A stretch of 64,000 nt of DNA from positions 1 through 64,000 of the forward strand of contig MEDY01000025.1 of the NCBI GenBank assembly GCA_001724265.1. Reading direction: 5' to 3'. Positions 1 through 11,431 of this stretch are shown here, piece after piece (position 1 is the stretch's first letter; each line of letters starts with the position of its first letter). The notes under the pieces were generated by a model. The model saw only the letters and a program-made list of their open reading frames with translations. It was not told the DNA's origin and searched no databases. Source of the DNA: Rhizaria sp. SCN 62-66. Its lineage: Eukaryota > Rhizaria, unplaced. The position numbers and the translations under genes were made by a program.

Positions 1-469
1 CTTGACCTGCTTGCACGCGGCGTTGCGGCCGACACCGTAGTTGTACTTGGTGAAAGCAATGACCTCCTTGTGCGCGATGACGTTCTTGAGGTAGGCCTGG
101 GCGCGGCGGAGGGGCATGCCGCGGATGGCGGAGCTGGTGGCAAGGGAGTTCTTGAAGGAAACGCGGATGCCAGTGGCGCGCGTCTTGGCGACCTTCTCGT
201 CGCCCTTGATGACCTTAGCGTACTTCACCTAAACATGAGAAAATAGTATGGACCATCAGCAGCACGTTGGTATGGGTGCGAGAGCGAGCAAGACAAATGA
301 AGAAGGGATTTGAAGGCGGAAAGCGAGAAGGAAGGTAAGACGAAGCAAGATCGAGCGAGGCCACGGGAAACAGGACTGGGAGAGAGGTAGGTACGGGCAA
401 ACAGAAATGCGTAATTAATAAAAGGCTGATCTGAGCGGCTAAAATCTAAGAAAGAGGGATACGTACCAT
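1..469 (-). CDS. RPL17: 60S ribosomal protein uL22 (L17), 3' end outside window
   Basis: Cytosolic large-subunit ribosomal protein that lines the peptide exit tunnel. Two exons are visible: a start exon holding only the ATG (467-469), then 1-228, which runs off the left edge. The intron 229-466 has donor GTACGT directly after the ATG and acceptor TTTAG. The joined protein begins M-VKYAKVIKGDEKVAKTRA and continues with FKNSLATSSAIRGMPLRRAQ and YNYGVGRNAACKQ. It matches the eukaryotic L17 pattern (MVRYS..., FKNTRETAQAIKGM, YNGGVGRCAQAKQ). About 77 residues are present of roughly 180 expected. A one-codon first exon is common in ribosomal protein genes. Identification is secure; the missing C-terminus is only a window effect. 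Confidence 0.93.
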
Positions 470-947
470 TGTGACTCGTTGAATTACCCAAAAAGCGGCT
501 GCAAAATCACGCCCTCGTCTTGTCTCACAGGCCGCACTCGCAAAGCCGCGGTTCGCTTGCTGCGACCAGCCGACTTTTTAGGAACCCTTCTCAGGCCCAC
601 GGTCGTCATCTCTCTTCTCTTCGATCCTTGACTACTTTATTAAAGCGGGATTTAGCGATGAAAATGCAGGGTATTGGCATCGTCAGTCGCGAGGGGACTT
701 TTATATCCTATTTTTTGTTGATATATCTTCCCAGCAATTTATTTCCCGCCCACGCCCTTTCTCTGTCTTGCGACATATCCTCTACCTCCCGATTCCATCG
801 TCTCAGTCAAGTAACGCTTTCTGCCCCTTCCCTTCATGACCTCTAGCGCGCCACAGCAACTTTCTCCCGCGCAAATTTTTCACTAAAAGACAACTGCGCC
901 TTTCAACAACCCCCTGAACTTGTTTTCACTGCGCACGCGATCGCCTG
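470..947. other. divergent spacer uL22/WD40
   Basis: Shared upstream region between the leftward uL22 gene and the rightward WD40 gene. Pyrimidine-rich patches are visible, but I see no clear TATA box or other named element. Open frames here (for example 520-846) have no protein-like composition. Confidence 0.5.
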
Positions 948-3498
948 ATGTCGTCTGGCGGCCCCGGCGCGCTTCTCTCCGGCCGACTGCGCTCATGCCT
1001 GTCCCTCGACGGGCCCGTGACGGCGCTGGCGCTCTCGCCCGACCGCTCGCTGCTCGCCACGGCACTGGGCTCGGCCGTGCTGCTCTGGGACGCGGGCTCC
1101 TACGCGCTGCGGCTGACGCTGAACCGCGGGCGCCGCGGGGCCCGCGTGGCCCACAAGCGGCCCGTGCGCCGCCTTCTCTTCTCCCCGTGCTCGACCTTCC
1201 TGGCCACGGCGGCCGAGAACGACGACAAGGTCGCCGTGTGGGCCCTCACCACGGGGCAGCTCCACGCCGTGCTCGTCGGCCACCAGGACGTCGTGCTCGA
1301 CCTCGCCTTCACCCAGGGCGCCGCCGCCGCCGTCGCCGCGGCCGCCGCCTCGAGCCTCGTTTCCTCAACAATCACGCCCACCATCTCCAACGCCATCCTG
1401 AACGCCAACGTCAACCCCGGCTCTAATGTCGCCGCAGCGGTTACGGTCCCGACGGCGACGGCCGCCTCGGCCGTGGCGGCGGCCGTGGCGGCGGCGGTGC
1501 CACCTCGCGAGCGCAGTCTGCTGCTGACCTGCGGCGCGGACGGCGTGGTGCTGGCCTGGGACTTCAAGTCAGGCCGCCGCGTTTCGCAGCACGCGGCCGC
1601 CGTCGAGCCCAGCTCCATCAGGGCGCTCGCGCTCTTCGAACGCACTCTCAACAGCAACAACGGCAATGATGCCCACGGTGACAGCTATCATCCTCACAGT
1701 GCTTTGGCTCCGGTTGGGGGCGCGCACAGCTTTCTTGCTGCTCTTGGCGATGACGACGATGCATATAAATATAATAACAATACTGATGCCCAAAACAGCA
1801 ACTCTACTAACGCTAACAAGAGCCTTGTTGCAGGACTCTCGAGCTCTAGCTCCTACTTTAACTCTAGCTCATCTTCGTCGTCATCCTCAGCCAGTGAGTG
1901 CGTGTGCGCGTGCGCCTGCGCCGACGGCAGCCTCGCGCTGTGGCGGCTGACGCCCTCCCGCCGCACTGCGACCTCCACCTCCATGGGCGGCCTAACTTTC
2001 GTCAGCAACAATCTCAGCAAGAGTGGCGGCTCTAAACAACTGGCGACGGCGACTGTGGGCGGCTCCAGTAGCAGTAGCGGCAGCGGCAGCGGTTTTTCGA
2101 CCAAAATCGGCATCCTCGCCCCCGACTCGCTCTGGCTTTCGGCCCGCAACAACAGCTCTAGCTCCTCCAGCTCTAACGCAACTCCGAGTGCGAGCGCTGC
2201 GAACGCCGGCAGCGCCAGCGCCAGTGCCGGCAGCGGCTCCGGGGTGTGGGGTTGGGCGGACGGACAGCGGCGGCACACGGGCGCGCTCACCGCGACGGCC
2301 TTCAGCCCCGACGGCGGCCTGGTGGCGACCGCGGCCACGGACGCCACGGTCAAGGTGTGGGCCGCGCTGCCCCTTACACGGGGCGCCGGGGCGGGCACTT
2401 ACGCGGCCACGGCCAACGATCGCGGCATCAACATCAACAACAATGCTGCTGGTGCTGCTGTTGCTGGTGCAACGGGCGAGAGCCACGCAAACGCACACTC
2501 GTTCATCTACAGCAGCGACAGTACCAGTCCCGCGCACGCGGCGAGCGCCCTCTCGCACGCGCAACAAGCGGAGTCGCAATCCCCGCAGCCGCAGAGCGCG
2601 CTGTCTCTGTCGGCGCCGCTGCTGCTGACGCTGCGCCACCACGGCGCGGTGACCTGGCTGGCCTTCAGCGGCTGCGGCCGCTACCTGTTCACCGCCAGCC
2701 TCGACGCCACCATCCGCGTCTGGCTCGTGGCCAAGGCGGTGGAGGGCAATGCGAGGGGCGGCGGCAAGGGCAAGGCCAGGGCTAGGGCTGACCCGGAGGC
2801 TAGTAGTGAAGTCAATGCCGACGTGAACGCTGAGCCTGAGGCTGACGCTGAGCCTGAGCCTGAGGCTGAACCGGAGGTGGGCACAGTCGTCTTCCGCATC
2901 GCTCTCCCGCACCCGGCCGCTGCGCTGGCACTGCAATGCCCCTCTAACAACAACAGTAGCAAGGCTGGCTCTCGCTCTGCTAACCCCGAGTCGACAGAGG
3001 CCCCCGACTACAGCAACGAATGCAACTCTGCCGCCGCCGCCGACCACAACGACGACGCCGTCAGCCAGGCCCTGTCGCCCCTGCACGGCCGCTTGCTAGG
3101 CCGCCTCTTCGCCGCAGTCGACTCGCGTCTGCTCTGCTTCGACGTCGTCTTCGCGCCCGCGCCCTCGGCCGCGGACGTCGCCGCCGCCGCCACCGCCGCC
3201 ACCGCCGTCGAGGCCGACGGGGCGGCTCACAATCGCAACCAGAGCGCCGCTGCCACTGCCACTGCGAGCTTGAGCGCGAGTGCGAGGAGGAAGACTGGCA
3301 AGCTCTCAGTGTCACGCCGTCATAAGCAACACTCTCGTCTCATGAACGCCAACAGTGCGAGCGCGAACGCTAGTGCGAGGCTGCAGCCAGTGTCTGCGGA
3401 GGACTTGTTAGCCCACTTGGTCTCCCAGATCGAGTCAACGTACCAGGGCGACAACTTCGCATCGCTCGACGGCAGTAGTGCAGCTAGCCAAGCCGACG

Positions 3499-3547
<49 letters not shown>

Positions 3548-6404
3548 GGAGAACTCTTTTTCTTTTTTCGGTCCCGGCCCCTTCTCGGCCGCGCTCTCAC
3601 GCTCGATGCTGCGCTACCAGCTCTCTGCGCCGCTGCTGGTCTCGGCGGCGGCCGCGCTCGCCGCGCGCGGCCTCGAGCCGGGCGCCCTGCTGCGCGCGCT
3701 GGCGCTGCCGCCGGCGGCCGGCGCCGAGCGCGTGGCCAAGGACCTGCTGTTGGGGCTGCCCGTGGAGGAGACGCTGCTCCAACTGGGCTTCGCCTCGGCC
3801 GCGCGCGCCACCGAGGCCGTCGCCGCCGCGCTCGAGGGCGCGGGCAGGCTGGCGGGCGCCGGACATGACAGCAGCAGCGGCGGCGGCGGCGGGGGCAGTC
3901 TGACTGGCGCCAGGGCCGGCGGCGACTCGTTCGAGCTGGCCGCAACGCTTGCGGCTGCCGCGGTCACTGCGCATAGCAGCAGCAACAGCGGTGCAAACCC
4001 CCACTCTAACTCCAACTCTAGCTCTGGGGTGAGGGCGATTGCGCTGGGTCAGCACTCGTTCACACAGCAACGCCGCAAAGTGGGCTCCAGCAACAGCGGC
4101 AACAACGCGTTCGGAAGCGCTGGCGACTCGAGTGGCGGCAGCAGCTCCAGCGGCAGCAACGTGTTGTACTGCTTGCCTGGGCTGGTGCCGACTGGTCCGA
4201 CAGCGGCGGGTACCGGTGGAACCGGTGGTGCTCACGGTCACTTGCACCACCAAAGTCAAGCCTCGTCCGAAGTGCGGCGCAGGGGCGGGGGTGCCACCGT
4301 GAGCGTGCCTCTAAGTGCCGCCGGGAGTCTAAGTACCTCGCGCAACAGCAGCGGCAGCAGTAGCAGCGCAGCTGTCGGGCTCGCGCCCATGTCCCTGCCT
4401 TCCGTCGCTGCCCCTGCCTTCACAGCGGCAGCGGCAGCAGCAGCAGCAGTGCCAGCGCCAGCGCCAGCGCCTGTGCCGACGAAAGCGACGCCGTCAATGG
4501 CAGCGTTGGCGGCGGCGGCTGTGGCAGCCAGCTCCAGCGCCGTTGTGCCGAACAGTGGTCACAATAATGGCCACGACAATCGCAGGATTGTGAGTCAGCG
4601 GAAACACGGCTCGATCACTCTTGCCCAAGCGCTTGCGAGCAATACGAACAATCACACGCACAACAAGGCTGCACTCGCGAATGCCAACGCACATGCTAAT
4701 GCTGGGCATGCGTTTGCGTTCAGCTCGCTCGTGTCGGGACAAGGCTACGGGACCTGTGGCGGCCTAACGTCTGCCCCCGAGTCGTTGTCGTCTTCGTCCT
4801 CGCCGTCTCGTAAGTTAGGCCGCACTTACTGGCAGTACGACCCCTTACACTCGCCGCACGAGCGCATCTCCGCCCCCGCCACTCTAAGTGCCCATTACGG
4901 CGGTGTAAGTGCCCCCACCCTCCCCACGTTCCGCTCGCTGGCGCAGGGCCAGGTGGACCGGGTCACCGCGGCCGTGGTCGGCGCCGACAGCCCCGTGCGC
5001 TGCCCGGTGACCGGAGCCCGCCACAGCCTCACCCAGCGGCCGCTGCCGCTCCGGGCGGCGGCAGCGGCGGCCGCGGCGGCCGCGGCGGCGGCGGTCGCCG
5101 TAGCGCCGGCCGAGGCGGCGGCCGTGGCCGCGGTGGCCGCCGGCAGGGGGCTGCTGGAGCCGGTGCCTGGGACGCACAGCGCGGGCAATGGCAGCGCTGA
5201 GGCCAATGCGAACGCGAACCCTCACTCGAACTCGAGCGCTGGCGCTGGCGCTGGCGCTGGCGCGAGTATTGATGGCAATGCGAGTGCGGGTGGTAGCAAG
5301 GGTGGCGCGGGCGCGAACGACGGCGCCGTGCTGACGGAGCTTGGACGGCAGACGGTCGCACTGCTCGAGTACGTGTCGGCCCAGTCGTCGAGCGTCGACA
5401 CGAGCCGCTCGCGGAACATCAGCCTCAGCGACACTGCGGCTCCCGCTCCCGCTCCCGCGACTGCTAACGCTGCTGCTACTGCTGCTGCTACTGCTGCTGC
5501 TGTTGCTGGTAGTTATGCGTACAACAGCGCCAGCAGCGGCAACAGCGAGCGTCTGCGCCGCGCCGCCGAGGCGGGCGCCCGGGCCAAGGCCACCGCCGCC
5601 GCCCGCGCGGGCGCCTTCAAGGACCAGCAGCTGCTGCGGCAGCATCTCCACATGCAGGCCCGGGCCGCGCAGCAGCAGCAGCAGCTGCAGATGCAGCAGC
5701 AGTGGGAGCACGAGCTGGAGCAGCAGCGGCTCAAAGTGCAGGCTCAGGCGCAGTCTGAAGCTCAGCAGGCACAGACACATTCGCAGACACAGGGCCAACA
5801 ACATGTGCCGATGCGGCTAAACTTTGGCGCGTCGCCGTCTCTGGCGAACCCGATCCGGTACAATAGCGACAGCAGTGCTCGCACTCTCTTCGCTAGCAGC
5901 CACAGCAACAGCAACAACAACAACAGTGCCGATGTGGATGCCAATGCCAGCACGAGCACGTCCCTGTCGCTGTCGCAAGCCGGTGCCGCCGCTAAGACGC
6001 AGCAGCCGTGGCTGGTCTCGGGGCTGGACGTGTACTGGGACGACTCGAGCGGCACCAGCGGCGCCACCAGGGCTGCCACGTCAATCGCCAACAGCAGCAA
6101 CAGCAGCGGCAACGGCAGCGCCGGACAGCCGTCATTGTCGCTGTCGGTGAGGGAGGTGCTCTATGCGCAACGGCCCTCGCACACAGCGACAACAGCTGGC
6201 AATAACAACACCAACGCTGGCGCTGGCGCTGGCGCTGGCGCTGGCGCTGGCGCTGGCGCTGGCGGTGCTGCACCTGCGGCGACCGACGCTGAGACCGCTG
6301 CGGAGGCGGCCGAGTCTCTGGTGCAGCTGGTGGGCAGGGCGGCGGCACAGGAGCCTGTGACCGTGGCCGAGGGCAAGGTTGTGTTCCTCAGCAACAAGGA
6401 GTAA
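948..6404 (+). CDS. large WD40-repeat protein with low-complexity inserts
   Basis: Single-exon frame of 1,818 aa ending in TAA. WD40 blades are scattered through the N-terminal third. They lie near residues 20-50 (VTALALSPDRSLLATALGSA, then VLLWDAG), 72-115 (RRLLFSPCSTFLATAAEN, VAVWALTTGQ), 190-210 (LTCGADGVVLAWDF), 315-335 (ADGSLALWRL), 440-472 (LTATAFSPDGGLVATAATDA, VKVWAA) and 563-593 (VTWLAFSGCGRYLFTASLDA, IRVW). The blades are separated by Ser-, Asn-, Ala- and Gly-rich inserts. A CAA-coded polyQ tract lies near residues 851-867, and a (GCTGGC)n-coded Ala-Gly repeat lies near the C-terminus. WD40 propellers are interaction scaffolds. The remaining C-terminal two thirds is low complexity and gives no specific orthologue. 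Family A and B words (for example CTAAGTAC near 4329, and the GGCCTAAC / GTTAGGCC pair near 4757-4820) are embedded in the frame. Confidence 0.75.
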
Positions 6405-6930
6405 AGGGATTTTTCCACGCCCTCGCGCTGAGCGAACATTGGAGAGTTGATGAGAGCATTGCACTTGCAACATGAAAGCGAAAGCGAACACAGTTTATTT
6501 AGCACATGGTTAGATTAGATTATCGACTAATACATTAGTTTTATTGATACGATATATACATTTAGTTTTGTATCGACTATTATTATTAAATAAATTTGAT
6601 TGTGAACATAATTTTGTGAGACTTTTTGTGTGTGTTTTTTTCTACCACCATTCGCTGCTTCATTTGCTAATGACAAAGCTAAGACAAGACTAGAACAAGG
6701 CGATGACTATCACACAAACAGCAAAGCGCCAGAGCAATACATAGAGCTAATCTAGCACTGTTACTGTTACCATAGCCAGCACAGCAGTATACAGTGCGAC
6801 ACAGTGACAGCGACAGAAGAGTTATTGTCAGGGAGCGTCCAGTGATATCGAATCATTGCTTCATTGCATTCTTGCATCTGCACCGGTCTAAAGTCATCGT
6901 AATCGGCATCATCAACGTCTAGGTACCCCC
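6405..6930. other. convergent spacer WD40/bS16m
   Basis: AT-richer 3' region shared by two convergent genes. A canonical AATAAA lies at 6589-6594, about 185 nt after the WD40 stop, and is a candidate polyadenylation signal. No gene is supported here. Confidence 0.5.
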
Positions 6931-7485
6931 TTAGAAGAGCATGCCGCGCTTGGCGGCGCCGATGGAGCCCTTGGTGGCGGCCATGGCGCCCAGGCTCAGG
7001 CCGCTGCCGGAAAGCACGCTCAGCGCCTGACGCTGCATCCGCGCGACATTAACCTCAGCGCCCGCCTCAACAGCGGCGGCCGAAACGCGGAGGGGCGCAA
7101 CGGCGGAGCTGAAGTAGCGCTCGGCGTGCGTGGCGACGCCCGGGAGCTTGGGCAGCGTGGGGCGGGGGACCAGCTCGGGCTTGACGTCAGCCAGAGGCAT
7201 GTTGACGCGGATCGGCTGCGGCGGCAGCAGGTTGAACTTGCTCGCGATGCGCGCAACCGTCTCGGTGGGCGACGCGCCGCACGCAATCCAGTGCTGGAAG
7301 CGGTGCACGTTGAGGCGGACGTGCTTGGCGCGGACCGAGTCAGGGTGCGGGTCGTAGGTGCCCAGGATCTCGAGGAACTTGCCGTCGCGGGGCGCGTAGT
7401 GGTGCGCCACGATGATGCGGTACACGGGACGGTGACGGCGGCCCAGGCGCGTCAGGCGGATGCGGACGTCGGACAGATTCGGCAT
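6931..7485 (-). CDS. MRPS16: mitochondrial ribosomal protein bS16m
   Basis: Small-subunit protein of bacterial S16 type, expected in the mitochondrial ribosome. The frame from ATG (7483-7485) to TAA encodes 184 aa. The N-terminal 85 residues carry the S16 signature: VRIRLTRLGRRHRPVYRIIV, APRDGKFLEILGTYDP and VRLNVHRFQHWIACGASPTE. The remaining ~100 residues form a C-terminal extension (PKLPGVATHAERYFSS...). The same frame stays open about 63 residues upstream (to 7674) without another ATG. That extension is Arg/Ser/Ala-rich near its end, so an upstream exon supplying a presequence is possible but unproven. Nuclear location and eukaryotic context support a mitochondrial product. Confidence 0.88.
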   Translation of the reverse strand: MPNLSDVRIRLTRLGRRHRPVYRIIVAHHYAPRDGKFLEILGTYDPHPDSVRAKHVRLNVHRFQHWIACGASPTETVARIASKFNLLPPQPIRVNMPLADVKPELVPRPTLPKLPGVATHAERYFSSAVAPLRVSAAAVEAGAEVNVARMQRQALSVLSGSGLSLGAMAATKGSIGAAKRGMLF

Positions 7486-8433
7486 GATCGCGCGGGGAGA
7501 GACGGGGGCAGCGGAGCGGAGCGAGGCTTGCGAGAAAGGAAGAGCTAACGAGCTAACTTTTGGGTTGACGCGAAAAGTAGAAGTCTGTGCGCGCGTAGAA
7601 ATCACCAAGTGAAATACGGATAAGATGGAACATAAATACAGAGTAACCAGAAGCGAAATTGCAGGGATAGACAACGAAGAAGTGTGAGAGGGTACGATGA
7701 ATTGAAGGAAAAGTGAGGGGAAGGCGAGAGCAAGAGCGAGCGGGCGTGGGGGTGTGTTTGGAAGGAAATGCAGAGAGAAGACGAGCGTGAATAGTAACAG
7801 AATTAGTATGGCAGTAAACTACCAGAGCGCTACTATCTGTGCAATTAACAAGAGTTCTATACGTGATTATCTTTGTATGCAACTCTCCACTCAAAGTCAC
7901 AGGCGCAACACCGCCACTCACAACCGACCGACTGTCTGTGCGAGCGAGCGAGCGAGTTTCAATGTCAATGAGGGACCTAAAAATCACGGCCAGTCACCGC
8001 TAAGAAGAAGAGCGAGCTGCGAGCACTAAAAGAACGGATATATGGGGATGTATGACTCTCTAATGAGATAAATTCGCGATATGTGGCGTTTCAGAATAGG
8101 TTCTACTTGCGCGGCGGGGTTTATGCAGTACAAAGTGAGGATGTGTTTATCAAAGCCGTGTTACGAGCACCCGCACTTGGCGAGGCTTCGACGAGCGAGA
8201 GCAATGCAGAGACAGTTTGGAGACATGGAACGACCTAAGCACAAAAGTTGTATTCGTAAAGAGAATGAGAAAGTGAAAAGAGATACCCCGCATCGCTCCC
8301 CCATTGCAGCCCCGCTCACTCAGAGCTCTTCACGCCACTGGCGGGAGAGCCCGAGAACAAGGTGGGGCCGAGAGAGCGTGACGGGACTCATCGTCGATCG
8401 CAGTCAGCTGGCGGAACGGGGTGGATCAACAAT
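7486..8433. other. spacer between bS16m and eL29
   Basis: Upstream region of bS16m and downstream region of eL29, both leftward genes. Small frames on both strands (for example 7754-8029 and 8081-8641) show no recognisable protein. I see nothing else definable. Confidence 0.45.
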
Positions 8434-8838
8434 TTACGCGGTCTCCTCCTCGGTGGACTCCTTGGCCTTGCGGTTGCCGGCCTTGGCGAAACGGAGGTTG
8501 CGGAGGAACTTGGGCTCAACACTGCACGGAGCAAGAGAGAGGTGGGTGGTGGATGGGTGCGGGCGCGGGAGAAAAGAGCGCACAAAGAGGACAGAGGGGG
8601 GGGGGGGGGGGGGGGGGGGGGGGAAGAGCACATATTGGTGAGCAAGGAGGTCAGCAAGAGCGTGGTACAGGTGGCATAGCGTTAGATGAAGATCGCGAGG
8701 CGTAGCGGAGAATGGGAGGAGAAAGAGATGGACGTACCCCTTGAGCGAGGTGTAGCGCTCCTGCTTCGGCTTCTTGATGCCAGTGCGGTAAGCCTTGGCG
8801 TTCTTGTTGTGGGCGGTGGTGTTCTTGCGCTTGGCCAT
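8434..8838 (-). CDS. RPL29: 60S ribosomal protein eL29
   Basis: Small basic protein of the cytosolic large subunit. Exon 1 is 8738-8838 and exon 2 is 8434-8521. The intron 8522-8737 has donor GTACGT and acceptor TGCAG and interrupts a Gly codon (GG/T). The joined protein is 62 aa: MAKRKNTTAHNKNAKAYRTG, IKKPKQERYTSLKG, then VEPKFLRNLRFAKAGNRKAK and a short acidic tail. This matches the L29 pattern ([37 protein letters not shown]). Length is normal. The intron holds a run of 28 G on the plus strand. Confidence 0.95.
   Translation of the reverse strand: MAKRKNTTAHNKNAKAYRTGIKKPKQERYTSLKGYVHLFLLPFSATPRDLHLTLCHLYHALADLLAHQYVLFPPPPPPPPPSVLFVRSFLPRPHPSTTHLSLAPCSVEPKFLRNLRFAKAGNRKAKESTEEETA
8596..8623. 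repeat. G28 homopolymer in eL29 intron
   Basis: Uninterrupted run of 28 G on the plus strand, read as C28 in the eL29 pre-mRNA. It lies inside the intron about 75 nt from the acceptor. On the transcript it would act as a long polypyrimidine tract. Confidence 0.9.
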
Positions 8839-9678
8839 TGAGAACTGCGGAGGACGCAAACAAAGCGGGACGGGAAAGAGAGGAGCAGAGAGAGCGGGAG
8901 GTGAGAAGAGAAGGGCGGCGGTCGGGCGGTGTCGGTCGGGGCAAGTCAGTCTTCGGACGGCCTACGCGGCAGTCCTGTGCGCGACAAAAGCGGCGTGGGC
9001 AGCAATCGCAACATAATACCTAATAACAAAGCGGGCAAACACGTCTATTAGTTATATCCTAGTTCCTGAGTATCGGTCGCAGGACCCAGAAAGGATCGCT
9101 TTCTCGTCGCCCCAGCCACTTTCCCCGCAAAAAGGCTCAGCCCCCCGCGACTTAACTTTCTTGACTGGCGGCCCAAAGCAATTCTCTTTTTCCAGAACCG
9201 GCCGGCAGGCCGACTGCCAACCTTGTTCCCTACGAAAAAAAGTGCCCACTCAAAATGAGAGTGTATCTATGTCAAGAAACCGTTAATTAGAAATCCAGGA
9301 GTACTCAACGAGAGAAGACGTGCGGATTAACTAGTTCTTTAAATTAACACTCTTCAAGTGGACATATACGTTGTTAAGTTTGTCCTGCAGTCTCACCTTC
9401 ATCACACACCCCTTTTCCCTTGCTTCATCGCGCCACCTTTCTGTATCTGGCTCGGTCTAAACATTTTTAAATTCGACTCTCTTTTGAATATAGTAGATTT
9501 TAGTTTCATCACATTCTTGTGACGATACTACTTTTTCTTAACAGCTCCTAGATTGCTTGTAAACGCACGCCATTTATTCGCCAACGGCTCTCGCTTCACT
9601 GAGTTGAGGCTCGTACGCAAAGCAAACACATATTGTCGCCACCGATACTGTCTGTGTTGACAACTGATACATCACACA
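8839..9678. other. divergent spacer eL29/Dad4-like
   Basis: Upstream region of two divergent genes. The half nearest the Dad4-like gene is AT-rich. I recognise no gene or defined promoter element. Confidence 0.45.
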
Positions 9679-10583
9679 ATGCAAGATCCTCAGCTTCGAC
9701 AGAAGTAGGTACGTTATTATTTCCGTCCCAGCTTTGTTTTGTTCTCTCATCTCTCAACTGATTCCTAAGTGAAGCTGCTTGAAGACTTGACATCCCTACT
9801 CTTTTATTGAGCTCATGTGTTTGCCAGCTTTGTTTTGACATATTACAACTGTAGATGCTGATCAACCGCGTTGCAGCATCCGCCGAGCGACTGAACTTTA
9901 CACTTGCAGCTATCAACAACGAGGTTGCCGTACGTACTCATAAGTCAAACAGAGTTCAATAATAAGCGAACATCAAACATGACGAGCTAAAAGAACACTT
10001 GTTGATGCTACAACTGATGACTGAGCGACTTGCGTTCATTTTATGCTAAGAATACTCCACATGTGACAAGAAATGCGACTAATAACTCATGACACACGAC
10101 GACACTTAATCGCAACTCTCCAACACCCACACTCGCCATCAGTCTGACTTGTCTCTTACGCCGTCTTTTATTCCTTTCATTCTCTCCGCATAGGCACTCG
10201 CTGCGCACCCCGCGACGGGTGCCGGTGCCGCTGCGGGCGCCGTCTGGCGCGGCTACAGCAAGAGAGTCGCGGCCGCGCTCTCGGCGCTGCCACCGCCGGT
10301 GGCCTCCGAGGCCGCCGCCGCCAACGCCGCCGCGGCCGCGGCCGCCGCTGAGGCCACCAACGCCGAGGCCGAGGCCGAGCAGAGGCTGCGGGCGGCCGAG
10401 GCGGCCCGCTTCCGCTCGCTGCGCACGGCTGCCGCGGCGGCGGCGGCGGAGGCTGAGGCCGAGGCCGAGGCTGAGGCGGGGGCTGGCAAGGCGGCCAGCG
10501 GCCGGGGCCGCAAAAGCACACTGTATAACCCTACGGTAGCGTCCAAGAGCAGGGCCGCGTCGCGCTCGCGCACGCGCGCGTGA
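9679..10583 (+). CDS. DAD4: DASH complex subunit Dad4-like, with in-frame TAG
   Basis: Three exons: 9679-9708, 9855-9929 and 10194-10583 (TGA stop). Both introns have donor GTACGT and acceptor TAG, phase 0. The predicted protein is 164 aa. It starts MQDPQLRQK, then an in-frame TAG codon (9706-9708), then MLINRVAASAERLNFTLAAI and NNEVAALAAHP. This aligns without gaps to fungal Dad4 (MENPHEQVQ.., ILSRI, KRLNES, NQEL), including Met1, Pro4, the Arg of LSR/INR and RLN. Dad4 belongs to the DASH/Dam1 ring that couples kinetochores to microtubules. Fungal Dad4 is about 70 aa; here an Ala/Glu-rich helical segment and a basic Ser/Arg tail extend it. If TAG were a stop, translation could only start at the ATG of 9855, losing the aligned N-terminus. 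The similarity is short, so the family call is moderate. Confidence 0.55.
9706..9708 (+). other. in-frame TAG codon (Dad4-like codon 10)
   Basis: TAG is the last codon of exon 1, directly before a consensus GTACGT donor. The next exon continues in phase 0. It aligns with a non-conserved residue of the Dad4 N-terminal helix. Confidence 0.65.
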
Positions 10584-11431
10584 GGAGTAAATAGTTTACT
10601 CGCAGCTCCCGGTTAAAGCGCAGTTAAGCATGACTGCGTTGACGTTATATAGACATAGTGAATGTGCCATGCCATGACCAGGGCCTAGCAATAAGGCGGG
10701 TATAGAGCGCCGATATGCGTGCTCGTGCGATATTTGATAAAGTTGCCGCTCAGAAAATTGCATAATTCATACAATAGTCACAGTTTCAACTCGGGTAAAG
10801 CTTGTTAACAACGACTTATATCAGCCGAAAGCGCTCTCGTCCATTCACCACTGGCGCACGGCCGCCAGCCACACCTCGCCCCTCGAGTCTCGGCCTGTTT
10901 GTTCAAGACGCGTGTGATAGCTATGCTCCGATAACAACAGTTCCGAGACTTGATCTGAATGCATTTGTACGATTAATTATATTTCCCTTTTTTATGTTAT
11001 TCCAGATGTCATATATCTCTGGATCAATCGCTCTTTTCATCCGCGCTCTCACACTCTTGTTCCTGTCCCTGCCACACACCTTCGTTCCCCCGATCCACAC
11101 TTTCGCCGTGCACTTCTTTCGTCCGCAAAGTGCGCCAGCACAGTGTTTTCGTTGCATTTATTGACAAATTTGAACTTCACGCTTCCCCGGCGACGCATTC
11201 AGCAGCAGCACCTGTGACGGCAGCCACGACCAGGATTCATCCAGCTCGAGAGTGCCAGTGGCAGTAGCAGCAGCAGCAGCAGCAGCAGCGCTGCCTGCGT
11301 TGAGCTCGCTCTCGCTCTGGCCAGCAACCAAGGGCGTTAACTATTAACGCGAACGTGCTCTTGCTCTCTCAGCAGTCTCGAAAGCCAAGGACGAAGTCTC
11401 ACAACCGCAGTTGCGGCAGTGGAGAGGCGCT
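10584..11431. other. spacer between Dad4-like and SET1-like genes
   Basis: Downstream of the Dad4-like gene and upstream of the SET1-like gene. The right part (11200-11400) is rich in CAG and CA repeats resembling the coding N-terminus that follows and is probably 5' UTR. The 10802-11164 frame is not protein-like. Confidence 0.4.

Noticed and set aside
4884-5804. Long antisense frames under the WD40, SET1 and helicase genes (for example 306 aa at 4884-5804 minus)
   Set aside because: They mirror GC-rich codon repeats of the sense gene and have Arg/Pro/Ala-only composition without domains.
7485-7674. 63-residue upstream extension of bS16m as the true start
   Set aside because: No ATG in the extension; its composition is only partly presequence-like, so ATG at 7485 is kept.
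10802-11164. 120-aa frame between the Dad4-like and SET1-like genes
   Set aside because: No similarity, mixed hydrophobic composition and AT-rich context; probably chance.
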